This document shows positions 43,801 to 55,652 of a DNA stretch of 64,000 bases, one piece after another. Each line of letters opens with the position of its first letter. Position 1 is the stretch's first letter. This DNA comes from Muricea muricata. Its lineage: Eukaryota; Cnidaria; Anthozoa; Malacalcyonacea; Plexauridae. The position numbers and the translations under genes were made by a program. The notes below the pieces were generated by a model. The model ran no database searches, was not told where the DNA came from, and saw nothing but the letters and a program-made list of their open reading frames with translations. Where the stretch lies: positions 44,847,213 to 44,911,212 of the forward strand of contig OY979716.1 of NCBI GenBank assembly GCA_963855995.1, given 5' to 3'.

Positions 43801-44000
43801 NNNNNNNNNNNNNNNNNNNNNNNNNNNNNNNNNNNNNNNNNNNNNNNNNNNNNNNNNNNNNNNNNNNNNNNNNNNNNNNNNNNNNNNNNNNNNNNNNNNN
43901 NNNNNNNNNNNNNNNNNNNNNNNNNNNNNNNNNNNNNNNNNNNNNNNNNNNNNNNNNNNNNNNNNNNNNNNNNNNNNNNNNNNNNNNNNNNNNNNNNNNN
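43801..44000. other. Assembly gap (200 N)
   Basis: Exactly 200 unknown bases interrupt the collagen-like gene; the round number indicates a placeholder, so the true distance is unknown. The sequence after the gap gives only four codons before a stop in the continuing frame, so the 3' end of the gene cannot be placed. Confidence 0.98.
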
Positions 44001-46040
44001 GAATATACTATATAATTTATACTGCGTCTGTTATAGTGTACTTTTATAAGTTGCTATATGTATAGACAGAATTCTATACAGGCTATCCTCATGACATTTA
44101 GCAGAGCAATGGACATTGATAGTCTAATAGAATTGTGCATATCATTTGAGATTAGCATTTTGCTGTTATTACAGTGGCTATTTTAAAATGACAAATAAGT
44201 GAAATAACATGTAATATATAGGTTGCATTTAGGGTACAATGAGTCAGTTACATGTACCAAGAGACTGCCAGCACTTAATTTACCCATTACCTGCAACATG
44301 AAATCGTTCGGCATCGCACATTGAAAATTTGTTGTTCAGAAAATATCCACACTCACATCACAGAGGAAATTTTTTCCGTCAGGAGAGGGAGGGGAGGAAA
44401 AACTCTTTCCTGCTTATTGCAAAACCAACTCACCAGGTAGCTGTGAGTAGTTGCGTCTAATTAAAATAAAATTTTGAGCATTGGGATCGAATGGTAACAC
44501 CTGCAGTGAGCTTGCAAGGTGATTGTTGTGATAAGTGGAGCTTGTGATAAGTAAAAACTGTGTCCAATAATACTGTACTTTAGAAGAAGATTGTAATGAT
44601 ATCTTCTTTGAAAGTCAATTATGTTGGGCTATATTAGGATTTTGCTACCTTGAAAGTAACCATGCAACTTTGACTTCCACATTTTGTTACCCTTGTCGTA
44701 AAGCAGGGTTCTACTATACATAGAAAATATGATTTTACCTAGCTAGAACAGGTATACTTCATTATTTTACTCATCATGGAGAGACTCGTGTGCTCAAATG
44801 AGCTAGTGGCTTATGACCATATTCACTTATCTCATATTATACTCTGATGGTCCATGACCCTTACTGCATGTTGTCCCATTAAGCTGGAGTACCTCCCTCT
44901 GTGACCTAAATAGGCTGTGTACACTTGATAATGTTGCCCGCCAAAGGGTAAACTGTGGCTCAATGGTGTGAGCTTCCCAAAAGTGTGTACTTACATATTT
45001 GCTTTCTCTGGAACACCGAGGGAAGGTATTTTTCATCTCATTGGGAATGTAGTCTGCAACCCTGTTGAAAATACATTGTACTTGTATCCTCACTCTTGAC
45101 ATATTTCTTGTAGGTCTTCAGATGCAATTATATTAATGATGGACAACATTTGCACTTAAAATTTACACTATGTATATCCAGTGATATAATTTATCACTGA
45201 TTTTGAAATAAATATGTGATATTGTACTATATTGTTATAAGCTTTTGGCTTAGTGTAGTATTTATGCTGTTAATAATTAAGTATTTCATGTTGATTGTAC
45301 TATGAGTTAAAGAGGAGTTCGATAAAGGTTGTACTATGAATTAACCCACTACTGTGTTGAGGATACTTTTTTATTGAAATAACTAGTGGTGAATGCTATG
45401 AAAAATCAAAGCTGTGTTTGTTTACTTATGTTTTTTTTATACGTGTTTGAAAAACAAACATACCTTTGTTTTATCAGACATTCATCCAATTTCATTCTGT
45501 ACTCATTACAAAGGTAAACTCACTAACAGTGTAAATTTCATGAAACACTTAGACACCATTCTCATCTGTATGACTTAACTAGATTAACTAACTTATTAAC
45601 ACACCAAATACTGTCAAGGTACATACACATCTGCATACATATGGACACAATGCAATTTATTTTATTTTATTCATGTAATACTGTGAATTAATGACAATAA
45701 ATACCCCCAGTATCAATTACTCTGAATATAACTGCTCAAGCTATAATGCATTCTGTGGACACCATGCATGTAGAGTCAGATACATTGGCACCTGAAGAAT
45801 AGTGCATGTAATTGCTGAGCTGTTTCAAAGCATATTTGCACTAACTGTACCTTGTGAAAACCTTATAGTACCGTACTGGTAACTTATTCTTGTATTATGA
45901 ACATCATACATGTTTGCAATGACACCAATTACTATCCACAGGGGAAAAATCATGATATAATATTCCCAATTAAGAGCACAACTCTGGAAGACAGTAACTC
46001 AAAAATACAATGATATAAAATTAGCCAAAAGGGCCAGATT
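44001..46040. other. AT-rich region without recognisable genes
   Basis: No exon with family resemblance was found. A minus-strand open frame at about 45102-44827 has no recognisable motif and no supporting splice sites. Simple T- and A-rich tracts are frequent. Confidence 0.45.
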
Positions 46041-46055
46041 CGACCGCTGAACACA

Positions 46056-46915
46056 ATGACAGTCCAACTTGGCCGAATTCGCTGCATTTTATGCCAAGTG
46101 TGTTTTATGCACAAACTGGCATCATGGTTCATCAAACCACAAATCATTCATAAACTGCAGACGAAAAACAAATCACTCGCTGATTTAGATGTTTGTCTTG
46201 AAAACCAGAAAGACTATATGGCCTTGGGAATCGGTCCAATGACACGCACCAAGCTAAAACGTCTATTAGAAGAAGGGGATATTGGTCAACGTGACGTCAA
46301 TCAGTTTTTTGACGCAGTACGAGCCTTTTTTGTGAAAGCCTATGAATATTGTGTTCAGTGGATTCCGCTTGATGATATATTCATGAAGAATTGCATCTTT
46401 GTCGATTTTGAAAGACGTACTGATGTTACTTTTGCCCACATCGAGCAAACAGTTAACTGTTTTAAACGAATTCACGAAATGCTTATATCAGATCCGTCCA
46501 TGTTAGATGAAGTGGAAGAGGAGTTCATGGATTACCAGGCAATGAGTGACAATGTTATTCCTCAAATGATTTGGGATGTAGCACTAGTAGGAGATAACCA
46601 GCACCAAATGATGTCATCTGGGGATTTCTGACAGAAAAACTTCCTCGGCTTACAGAGATTGTGTTATCAGTTCTTGTAATTCCTCACAGCAATGCTAGCG
46701 AAGAGCAAGTGTTTTCTGTGATCAGAAAGAACAAGACTGAGTTTCGTTCTTGTCTTCAATTAAGAGGATCATTGAATGCTATCATATGTGTAAAAATGGC
46801 TGTTCCAGAGCAACTAATGGCATGCTACAAATGGCAACCCTCAAAAGAACTATTGAAGAATTGCAAATCTGCAAAACGGGAATACAACGAAAGGCACAGA
46901 TCAAACAATGAATAG
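46056..46915 (+). pseudogene. hAT-family transposase, C-terminal half
   Basis: The first frame (46056-46631) carries VCFMHKLASWFIKPQIIHKL, LKRLLEEGDIGQRDVNQFFD and YCVQWIPLDDIFMKNCIFVD; the second (46640-46915) begins EIVLSVLVIPHSNASEEQVF, SVIRKNKTEFRSCLQLRGSL and ends in a basic tail. IPHSNASEEQVFSVIRKNKT is the hAT C-terminal dimerisation signature of a cnidarian family distinct from the BED-finger element at 16775. A stop at 46631 and a frame change break the gene, and the N-terminal half with the first two catalytic acids is absent. No ends or target duplication were found. Truncated relic. Confidence 0.65.
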
Positions 46916-47738
46916 ACTTCAAAGACAGTGTTTTAAACAAGACAATGTATATCAATGTCGGCCAGTTTCAAAGTGACTAAAGAGGCCAAACTCATATCAG
47001 ACTGACTACGATAAAAGATCCTAAATAGACTACGGTAGTAGCTACCTCTAAGAGAAACAGCACTTTATTCAATTTTCGGCATGCCTTTCTTTAAATTGTC
47101 CAGGACATAACGTACAATATGTAGATGTTAATCGACAAAAATACTTTTAATTTCGTTGAGAAGAAATGTGATTAATTAAGATCCGAACATTGTTGGATCA
47201 TTCAGGCAAATTCCAAAATATCTTAATTTAATTCTGTTGTGTTAACATATTGTGTTAATATATAATTCAAACAGCTTTGGGGAGGCAGGGGGAACAATGT
47301 AGTATGTTTTGTCTTCAATTGTTGCTATTACAGAATATCCCGGTTTTAAGATCTAAAAGGTTGGAATGTCTGGTGTAATAATTTAATTTTTCTCACCTGC
47401 ATTTGTCAAAATATAGATTTTGACACAGACCCTAAGACTATTGATTTTTTAATAATATGGTCTTTGTTAATTTGTTCCTGAAGTTTTCACCTCTTATTTG
47501 GGAAGTGAAGCTTTTAGCTTCATGATGAAATCGAACCTCAAGGTATTAAATATTGATTTCTTATTATTATAGTGATTTCTGTGTCAAACATATGTTCTTG
47601 CAAGTTTTCAAATAAAGATGTGTTGATTGAGTGTGTCCATAGATAATATAATGGGTTTGGAAAGCCGGCAAACTTCAAAGGTACATGTGACCTAATAAGA
47701 GACAAACTCGATAAAGTATGTCACGTGATAGTTATAGT
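46916..47738. other. Spacer before the BEL element
   Basis: About 820 bp of AT-rich sequence with no recognisable gene or repeat. It ends with the 5-bp target GCATC (47739-47743) duplicated at the far end of the BEL element. Confidence 0.5.
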
Positions 47739-47743
47739 GCATC

Positions 47744-48007
47744 TGTTCTGGCCATTCGGCCTTTGTATGTATTTAGTAATTCGCGCCTATTTGATATCCG
47801 CGTTTTTCTATTGGTTGCTAAGGACCACGCGGGTGGGTCGTGGGCTCGTGGGGATTCTTTGTTGTTAGGGGGAGCATTATTGTTTTTTGCTTGGTAAGGC
47901 GATTTCGTGGCATTCTCTTTTACAAAATAAAATTGAAATAAAGCGTTTTAAATTGTTATACTGCTGATGAAGGACCTCACCAAAGAGGGGTCCGAAGTAT
48001 CAGAACA
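47744..48007 (+). repeat. Left LTR of the BEL element
   Basis: 264 bp, bounded by the short inverted ends TGTTCTG/CAGAACA. It contains an AATAAA-like signal in the AAAATAAAATTGAAATAAAG stretch near 47925-47942. It matches the right LTR with about five substitutions. Confidence 0.92.
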
Positions 48008-48113
48008 GTAAAAGAGAAATAAGAAGCGAAAATATTGCCGAAAACAAACCGTATTATTCGTGTTGTAAACAACGACCTTGTGAGAGACTGAAATCACAGA
48101 ATCGCATTCGCGT

Positions 48114-48700
48114 ATGGCTACTCACGCTAGGAATGGCATCCAAAGCTCAAAAGACGATTTAGTCCATGAAGGAAACTCAGATAAACCGACTAACATCGAG
48201 CAAAATGGGGGAAATGGACAATGTACGGCGTCTGAACAAGTTCTTGGGGACAATACGAACAGTACGGATATCGAAGCACAGACATACAAGGACGATGGCA
48301 ACGCCAAGCCTTCCGTTACAAGACCGAGCATGGAGTAGAGTTCCCTCCCTTTGAAGAATTTTCGAAATTCGTTCAAAATCTTGCGCTCGAGAGAAATGAC
48401 CCTAATCTGACTTTAGAGGTTCCCGAAAAGGAAAATCAGCACCCTAAGAACTCAGGGCTGAGACAAAGACAAACATGCCGGACCGAAATCTCCGATGATG
48501 ATGATAGCAGTAGAAAGGATCTAACCCACGATCCGAGTAGATGGTGTGTTCTCCATGAAAAACCACACCCCCTAGCCAAGTGTAGAGCTTTCCGAGGTAA
48601 ATCACTTGAAGATAGAAAGAACCTGCTGAGAAAGAACCGTATATGTTTTCGTTGTGTCGCCTCAACAACTCATCTAGCGAAGAACTGTCGCGATTCCGTG
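48114..48700 (+). pseudogene. BEL Gag remnant (large internal loss) with zinc knuckles
   Basis: A short frame MATHARNGIQSSKDDLVHEG stops at 48338; the sequence then resumes in another frame as FPPFEEFSKFVQNLALERND, which corresponds to the end of BEL Gag. It is followed by WCVLHEKPHPLAKCRAFRGK, CFRCVASTTHLAKNC and CLECQSDKHLAVMH, the usual BEL zinc-knuckle region. The roughly 300-residue central Gag (DUF1759-type) expected between them is missing, so this copy could not assemble particles on its own. Confidence 0.65.
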
Positions 48701-51700
48701 AAGTGCTTGGAATGTCAAAGTGACAAACATTTAGCAGTCATGCATGCTGGAAAACGCGAAGCTGAAGACCAGACTATAAAGGAAGACCAAAGTAATGGCC
48801 CACCAAGTCATGGCGGGGAGAACGAAGCAACAGCAAAGTGTACCGAGCTTTGTGGCAACGAACATGGTGGACGATCCTGTTCGAAAATATGCCTGGCTAA
48901 CATTTACGTCGAGACTAATCCGGGGAAAAAGATCAGAGCGTACGTCGTCATTGACGATCAAAGCAATTGCTCCCTGGCCAAACCTAAACTATTTGAACAG
49001 CTAGACATAGACGGCCACGCTACTTCGTACACTCTGAAGACATGTGCTGGTAAATCTAAGCTACAAGGAAGGTACGCCAAGAACCTAGTGATTGAATCAT
49101 TGGATGGGCGAAGAACCCATAAGCTACCCTCGGTAATAGAATGTGACGCCATTCCAGATGGTAGAGAAGAAATTCCCACCCCAACGGTTGGCAGAGCACA
49201 TCCTCATCTCAGAGAAATTGCCGACAAGATTCCCGAACTGGACCCAAATGCCGACATTCTGCTGTTAGTAGGGAGAAATGTACCGCAGCTTCACAAGGTA
49301 CACGAATCGAGAAATGGTAAAGGATCCTCTCCTTGGGCACAGCGCTTGGACCTTGGATGGGTGATCCTAGGCAAAGTATGTCTTGACGGCGCCCACCAAC
49401 CGGCTAAAATGTCATCGTATAGGACACATATATTACCAAACGGGCGGCCCTCGATCCTCGAGCCTTGCTCCAATGTCTTGATTGTGAATAGACCTCCTGA
49501 AAGCCACCCCAACTCTGGAAGAAAAGAGACATTCAATAGCGGTTGTTTCGATGACGGACTCGCAAAGAACGTTTTCGTACGTACTGATAACGACGATAAA
49601 CCCGGGATGTCGGTGGAGGATAGGAAGTTTGTTGAAATAATGGAAAGAAGCTTGAAAAGGAACGACACAGGAAATTGGATCGCACCGCTGCCGTTTCGTC
49701 ATGAAGTGATAACTTTGCCCGAAAGTCGCGGAAAGGCGTACAAGAGACTTAAGTCTACAAGAAAAACGTTGGACCGGAACCCGTTAATGAAGCAACACTA
49801 CTTTGCGTTCATGAAGAACCTGTTTGACAAGGGACACGCTGAACCAGTACCGCCACAAGACCCAATGTTGTTAAAGCCATGTTGGTACCTCCCTCACTTC
49901 GGGGTATATAACCCGCAGAAGCCCGATAAGATCCGCGTTGTCTTCGACTCAGCAGCCGAAAATCGTGGGGTGTCTCTAAATAAGTTACTCTTATCTGGCC
50001 CTGACCTTGCGAACAGTCTCCTCGGAGTTTTGTTACGCTTCCGGAAGCATTCTACTGCCTTCATGGCGGATATCGAGCAAATGTTTTACTCCTTCATTGT
50101 AAGGGAAGACCACAGGGACTTCTTACGCTTCCTGTGGTACTGCGACAATGATCCGAACGGAGCGATTGTAGAATACAGGATGACGGTACATGTATTTGGC
50201 AATACTTCTTCCCCAGCAATTGCCAACTTCGGTTTACGCAAGACAGCAGAGGTCGGAGAGCTCGAGTTCGGTGCCGATGCTAAGGAATTCGTTGACAACG
50301 ATTTCTATGTGGACGACGGTTTGAAGTCCCTGCCAAACAGCCAACAAGCCATCGACCTGTTGCAATGCACTCAAGCAATGTTAGCCACAGGTAACCTACG
50401 TTTGCATAAGATATCGTCCAACGACCCGAAAGTAACAGATGCCTTTCCACCGGATGACAGAGCCGCAGACCTTCGTGACCTCGACTTGAACTACGTCAGT
50501 GTTCCCCATTCAGCGATCGTTAGGCGTTTCATGGGACATCACGGCGGACGCCTTCACCTTCACAGTGAAAATCGGGAACAAGCCTTTTACCAAACGAGGC
50601 GTGCTATCAATCATCAATAGTCTCTACGATCCACTTGGAATCGCAGCACCGGGGCTAATCCAAGGCAAGTGCTTACTTCGGGCCATGACAGAGCAACTAA
50701 AGAAGAGACAACTTGAAGAATGGGACTTACCGTTACCTCAAGAGTTAAAAGCAGTCTGGGACAACTGGTGTGGATCCCTAACCGAGTTGCAGCACCTAAA
50801 GTTAACCCGCCCCTATGCCATCTCGCTGGATGAAGCAAGCCAAATAGATCTGCACACTTTTTGTGATGCGTCTGTCCAAGGTATTGGTGCTGTCTCTTAT
50901 TTGAAGACCACACAACCCAATGGTCGAACCGAAGTGTCCTTCATTTTTGGCAAAGCCAAGCTAGCCCCGGCTCATGCAACCACCATTCCTCGCCTAGAGT
51001 TGTGCGCAGCTGTCCTTGCTGTTGAAATAACTGACATGATCCTGAATGAACGCGTTGTACAACCAGACCGGATAATATATCATTCAGACAGCAAAGTCGT
51101 ACTTGGCTATATCGCTAACGAAACTCGAAGATTCTACGTCTACGTCGCGAACAGAGTCGAACGGATACGGAAATCCTCTTCACCTTCTCAATGGCGCTAC
51201 GTTTCAACACAGCACAACCCCGCAGACATAGCAACTCGCCCGGGGAAAGCCAAGGATCTCGAAAGTTCAACGTGGCTTTGTGGTCCACAGTTTCTCTACA
51301 AGCAAGGTCATTCAGAGGTCGAACGATCTCAGCCAAATTTCACAGTAATACAGTCAAACGACCCCGAAGTCCGACCCGAATTAAAAACGCTATCCACGAA
51401 GGTCAGAAAGGGCACACACCTTGAAACATCGGTTTAGCAGATTTTCGGAATGGTCTTGTCTAGTTCGAGCTATTGTATGCCTAATAACCTTCGTACGACG
51501 TTTTCTAACAAAGCGTGACAACAAACATACAGCTACGCGGAGAGAAAGCCCGTCTTTCGAACAGTCTACCAGTAGCATTCTCGCGATTCGAAGACAAGCT
51601 GAAACAGTGATAATCAAAAGCCTTCAAAAGGAAGCGTACAGCGAAGAAATCGAGTGTATCCAGAATGAGAGAAAGATGAAAAAAGTAAGCGTACTCCTTA

Positions 51701-52981
51701 AATTGAGCCCAATCATTGATGCGCAAGGACTGTTGCGTGTTGGCGGACGCCTCGAACGAGGAGAAGTAACCAACGAAGAGAAACACCCAGTAATACTGCC
51801 CAGTCAACAACATGCTACAACCCTCATTGTCGAGCATTTCCACCGTGAAATCAAGCACCAAGGGTGTCATTTCACACAAGGAATAGTAAGAGCAAGAGGA
51901 TATTGGATAATTGGTGGAAAGCGGCTTATCAGCAGAGTCATCTACTATTGTTTCAAGTGTCGGAAGCAGAGAGGGAAAATGCAAAATCAAAAGATGGCTG
52001 ACCTGCCGATCAAACGACTAACGCCAGCCCCCTCCCTTTACTTACGTCGGCCTAGATGTTTTCGGGCCATGGCAAGTTACTACGCGAAGAAGACGAGGAG
52101 GTGCTGCACAAAGTAAACGCTGGGCTGTTATCTTTACTTGCCTCACCATGAGGGCGATCCATATAGAGCTGATTGAGTCAATGGACACCTCGAGCTTCAC
52201 CAACGCTTTACGTAGGTTCTTCGCGATTAGAGGTCCCGCCGTCCAACTCAACTCCGACAACGGAACTAACTTCATGGGGGCATGTAATGAATTAAACGCT
52301 GCACTTAAAGAAGTAGATAAGAAAGTCGTCGACACCTACCTAAGCAAAGAACGCTGTGAATGGGTTTTCAATCCTCCCCATGGTTCCCATATGGGCGGCG
52401 TGTGGGAAAGAATGATCGGAATGGTAAGGAAAGTCTTAAATTCCATGCTTGCTGACCTTGGACCAAGACACCTCACGCATGAGGTGCTTTCCACTCTCAT
52501 GGCCGAAGTCATGGCTATCGTAAATAATCGACCCTTAGTTCCAGTCTCCACCGATCCGACCATGCCTGAAGTCCTGACACCTGCCACACTGTTAACCCAA
52601 AAATCGTCAGCTTTAAAGGCTATCCCAGGAGAATTTACAGCGACCGACCTTTGTACGCATAACAAGCAATGGAGGCACGTACAGCACCTAGCGAACGTTT
52701 TTTGGTCCAAATGGCGAAAAGAGTTCCTGCCTACGCTGCAGCCGCGCCGAAAGTGGGAAGAAGAAGTCCGAAACCTTGAAACAGGAGACCTCGTTCTATT
52801 ACGTTGCAAAGATGCTGCAAGAAATGAATGGCCACTTGCCCGGGTAATAAAAGCGCATAAAAGCGAAGATGGCAAAGTGCGGAAGTTGGACCTGATCACA
52901 ACAAAGGACGGTGCAAAGCATATTTACACTAGGCCAGTAACAGAAGTCGTGCTGCTCAGAAACATGCTCGAGTTAAACTGA
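48698..52981 (+). pseudogene. BEL Pol: protease, reverse transcriptase, RNase H, integrase
   Basis: The Pol polyprotein copies element RNA and integrates the DNA. Order seen: protease-like region with YVVIDDQSNCSLAKPKLFEQ (about 48940-49010); reverse transcriptase with PDKIRVVFDSAAENRGVSLN, AFMADIEQMFYSF and FYVDDGLKSLP, the YVDD active site (about 50300); RNase H with LHTFCDASVQGIGAVSYL and IYHSDSKVVLGYI (about 50850-51110); integrase HHCC-like zinc region (HFHREIKHQG...CFKCRKQRG, about 51840-51970); and a catalytic core with GLDVFGPW, LNSDNGTNFMGACNEL and GGVWERMIGMVRK (D, D, E all present). Frame changes at about 50505, 51424 and 52030 divide it into four open stretches; domain order and catalytic residues are otherwise complete. 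Confidence 0.85.
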
Positions 52982-53056
52982 CTAGAACTCACTTAGTTAA
53001 ACGTTCGTTCTATTGTTTTAATTAGTAGTGGTATCTTTTAGATACCAGACGGGGAG

Positions 53057-53320
53057 TGTTCTGGCCATTCGGCCTTTGTATGTATTTAGTAGTTCGCGCC
53101 TATTTGATATCCGTGTTTTTCTATTGGTTGCTAAGGACCAGGCGTGTGGGTCGTGGGCTCGTGGGGATTCTTTGTTGTTAGGGGGAGCATTATTGTTTTT
53201 CGCTTGGTAAGGCGATTTCGTGGCATTCTCTTTTACAAAATAAAATTGAAATAAAGCGTTTTAAATTGTTATACTGCTGATGAAGGACCTCACCAAAGAG
53301 GGGTCCGAAGTATCAGAACA
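53057..53320 (+). repeat. Right LTR of the BEL element
   Basis: 264 bp, same length as the left LTR and nearly identical. Differences noted by eye include TAGTAGTTC against TAGTAATTC, CCGTG against CCGCG, two in GGACCAGGCGTGTG, and TTTTTCGC against TTTTTTGC. It is followed directly by the TSD GCATC. Confidence 0.92.
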
Positions 53321-53695
53321 GCATCAATTTGCGATTTTGTAGTGCTATCTCCTATTGATTATTTGAAAGCGTTGATTTATCGCTGGTTTTACAAAGTTTT
53401 GACGAGCCTTTAGATTTTATTTTACATTGTCATGGCAAAATGCTACTTTTGAGATGTTTTTGTGCGGCATAAGTCAAATTGCTTCCGCTGTGTATACTAT
53501 CGACAGGGTTCCAGCTAACGTGCCAGCTATCGTATTTCAAGGCAAACGAGGCCGAAGTGCCAAGCAGGTACTACCGTTCGAAGCGATCGTATTAAACTCA
53601 CTGGTTCAACTTTGAAACATGGATATGGATGACGCAAACGAATTGGAAAGTGTAGCAAGGTTTAATTCCGATTTTGAACAATTTCGCTTCTCGAG

Positions 53696-55256
53696 ATGAA
53701 TGTTGTCGAGGTTGAAATCGATGTTCAACAATCCTTTGAAGAGGTATGCTCGGAAAATTACTGTTGCTATCATATGCTTAGCATTAGTTTAACTTTGACT
53801 TTGTCTTTAGGTTGAGGGAAAAAAGCAATTTCCTTGCAGCTTCTGTAAAAAGGTTTGCAAGTCCAAAGGTGGCCTTACAAAGCATCAACGAAGCAAACAT
53901 GTAAGCGAATTTGGTGAGAGTTTCTCGTCTTCTGACAATATTATATCAATGGAAATTATCTCTGATTTGATTCGTAATATTGGTAAACATTTGGTTGATG
54001 AAAAGCTTTTTAAGGAAGAACACACAGCAGAGATATTTAAGCTGAAACCAAGTGATTCATTTCTCACTTTCATCAATCAACTACTGTTGAAATTTAAAAG
54101 AAAAAGGAATCAAGATAAATTGTTAAAAGAGTTTTATGGGGGGTACAAATTTGAACTGGGAAGAATATTTTCATCCTCATAAACAGAAGAAAGTTGTCTT
54201 TCTAATGCTGATCCATCTCCCTGAGCGTCTGATTGGATTTCTTGAGCAAGATGACAAAGTTGAATCTCAGATATCAAAAAGCACTCTTATTTTCTGTCAG
54301 CCAGACCAGCCAGGTTTGATACAGACCCTGTAACCAAAATCTTTTATGTACAACATGCATTGTCTGTCTTATTCCTGCCTGGATAAAAGTATGGCTACCC
54401 TTAGAAACAGAGTTTAATAATGCCTTGTAAATATACTTCTGTCTCCCACAAAAAAGCCATGACTAGCTAGCCAGACATTAAGTACACATTAGAATTGATG
54501 AGATTACAGGACAAAAATTGTCACAAAGTACACCATAGCACACCAAGATTTCTGCCTGAAAATGTTTATTGTGATATTGACAAACTTTGCAGTCTGGGAG
54601 AGCAGTGGTGCTTAGTAGGCTAAATTATCACATGCAAGCCAATCAGTTCAGGACAAGAAGTTAATAGTAATTAGAAATGAACATTTTCCTTGTTTTTTTT
54701 GTGAACTTAGAAAGAGTTGTCACTATCCCCTCAGGAGTATGGTCCATTGTCATATTTAACTGGCTACGTAATACAATCGATATACCAGAAGAGCAAAAAC
54801 AGCCCAAGGTGTGATTCCCCGCGGAACAAAGAAATCCAAGCTGTGATGTACTCAATGCGAGTGGAAACTGAAAGCAATGATTATATTTCATCATTGTCCA
54901 GAGGTGGACTTTGGTCCCCACATTCATGGATGGTGAGCATTGCAGAAGTGTCTGAGCTGTTATTTAGAAAGCACACAAATTCAGACAGGGTCACTTGTCT
55001 ACCAGTAGACACAATAGTGAATGAAGTAATATCTTCACCCCTTGTGAAAAACTTGTGGTGCAACATTATTCAAAACTGTGAAGTAGAAACTTCAAAAGAA
55101 TGTCAGTCTTTATGTTTAGAAAATGTTGTGAAATTATATGTTACTGTTAGGTGTTTTTCTTTTGCTAAAGATATTGTAAATAAGTACAAACTTAATCAGG
55201 GTGCCCAAAAGAAATCTTTGCGAAAAGACCTTAAAATAGCTAGTGAAATAATGTAA
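53696..55256 (+). pseudogene. C2H2 finger protein related to P-element C-termini
   Basis: Exon 1 (53696-53743) encodes MNVVEVEIDVQQSFEE, then a GTATGC donor. Exon 2 begins after an AG near 53811 and carries one C2H2 finger (PCSFCKKVCKSKGGLTKHQR, then SKH), an ISDLIRNIGKHLVDEKLFKE helix and a G-run frameshift near 54140, after which NLNWEEYFHPHKQKKVVFLM continues. A later exon (about 54712-55256, CTTAG acceptor) has SPQEYGPLSYLTGYVIQSIY, resembling the C-terminal membrane-like helix block of P-element/THAP9 proteins, and ends KKSLRKDLKIASEIM. I know this architecture as a multicopy cnidarian family of unknown function. It is convergent with the THAP transposase at 55653-57987. Confidence 0.5.
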
Positions 55257-55296
55257 ATATTTTAGTAGATAGTAAATTTTTGGTCAATATGTTCAA

Positions 55297-55620
55297 TAGC
55301 CTGCAAAGCAGATGCTCTCGGGCTTAAGGGGGGAAATTGCAAGAGGGCCTGCCGCCATCCTACCATAATTTGAAACACGCCCATTTATTAATTAGTGTCT
55401 AACCTTTCAACGACTGACCAATCGCAGCGCATTCTTTACAAAAATAATACCGATTGTGTTACAAAAATAATACTCATTGTTAATTAACTACAATCGTCTC
55501 ATCCAGCCAATGGGATTTTTTTCGTAGCCTCCAAACGAAAAAATAAAAAATACGGGCGGATGGCGGCAGGCGCTCTTTTAATTTCCCCCTTAAGCCCGAG
55601 AGCACCTGCTTTGCAGGCTA
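55297..55620. mobile_element. Mutator-type MITE (324 bp)
   Basis: Inverted ends begin TAGCCTGCAAAGCAG and pair over about 70 bp (55297-55368 and 55550-55620, including the blocks GCTCTCGGGCTTAAGG and CCGCCATCC). A perfect 9-bp TSD TATGTTCAA flanks it (55288-55296 and 55621-55629). Ends of this kind and a 9-bp TSD indicate a Mutator-like superfamily. It has no coding capacity. It lies between the two convergent P-related genes. Confidence 0.85.
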
Positions 55621-55652
55621 TATGTTCAATTCATGTTACTATAGTTCATTTA

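Larger units (their letters stand above)
47744..53320 (+). mobile_element. BEL/Pao LTR retrotransposon, full length
   Basis: A 5,577-bp element with two 264-bp LTRs (47744-48007 and 53057-53320), each starting TGTTCTGG and ending CAGAACA, and a perfect 5-bp TSD GCATC (47739-47743 and 53321-53325). A purine-rich tract (GACGGGGAG, about 53048-53056) precedes the right LTR as the plus-strand primer. The internal region encodes a shortened Gag end, protease, reverse transcriptase, RNase H and integrase in the BEL order. I could not identify a convincing tRNA primer site just after the left LTR. The LTRs differ at about five of 264 positions by my count, so the insertion is relatively recent. Confidence 0.92.

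Noticed and set aside
46116-46915. Continuity with the BED-finger hAT at 16775
   Set aside because: The C-terminal signatures differ (IPHSNASEEQVFSVIRKNKT against VPSE-VFSKGG), so they are different hAT families.
48698-52981. Gypsy-type retrotransposon
   Set aside because: The zinc-knuckle style, YVDDG reverse transcriptase, 5-bp TSD and integrase with the GxDVFGPW motif fit BEL/Pao; no chromodomain or Gypsy-type protease was seen.
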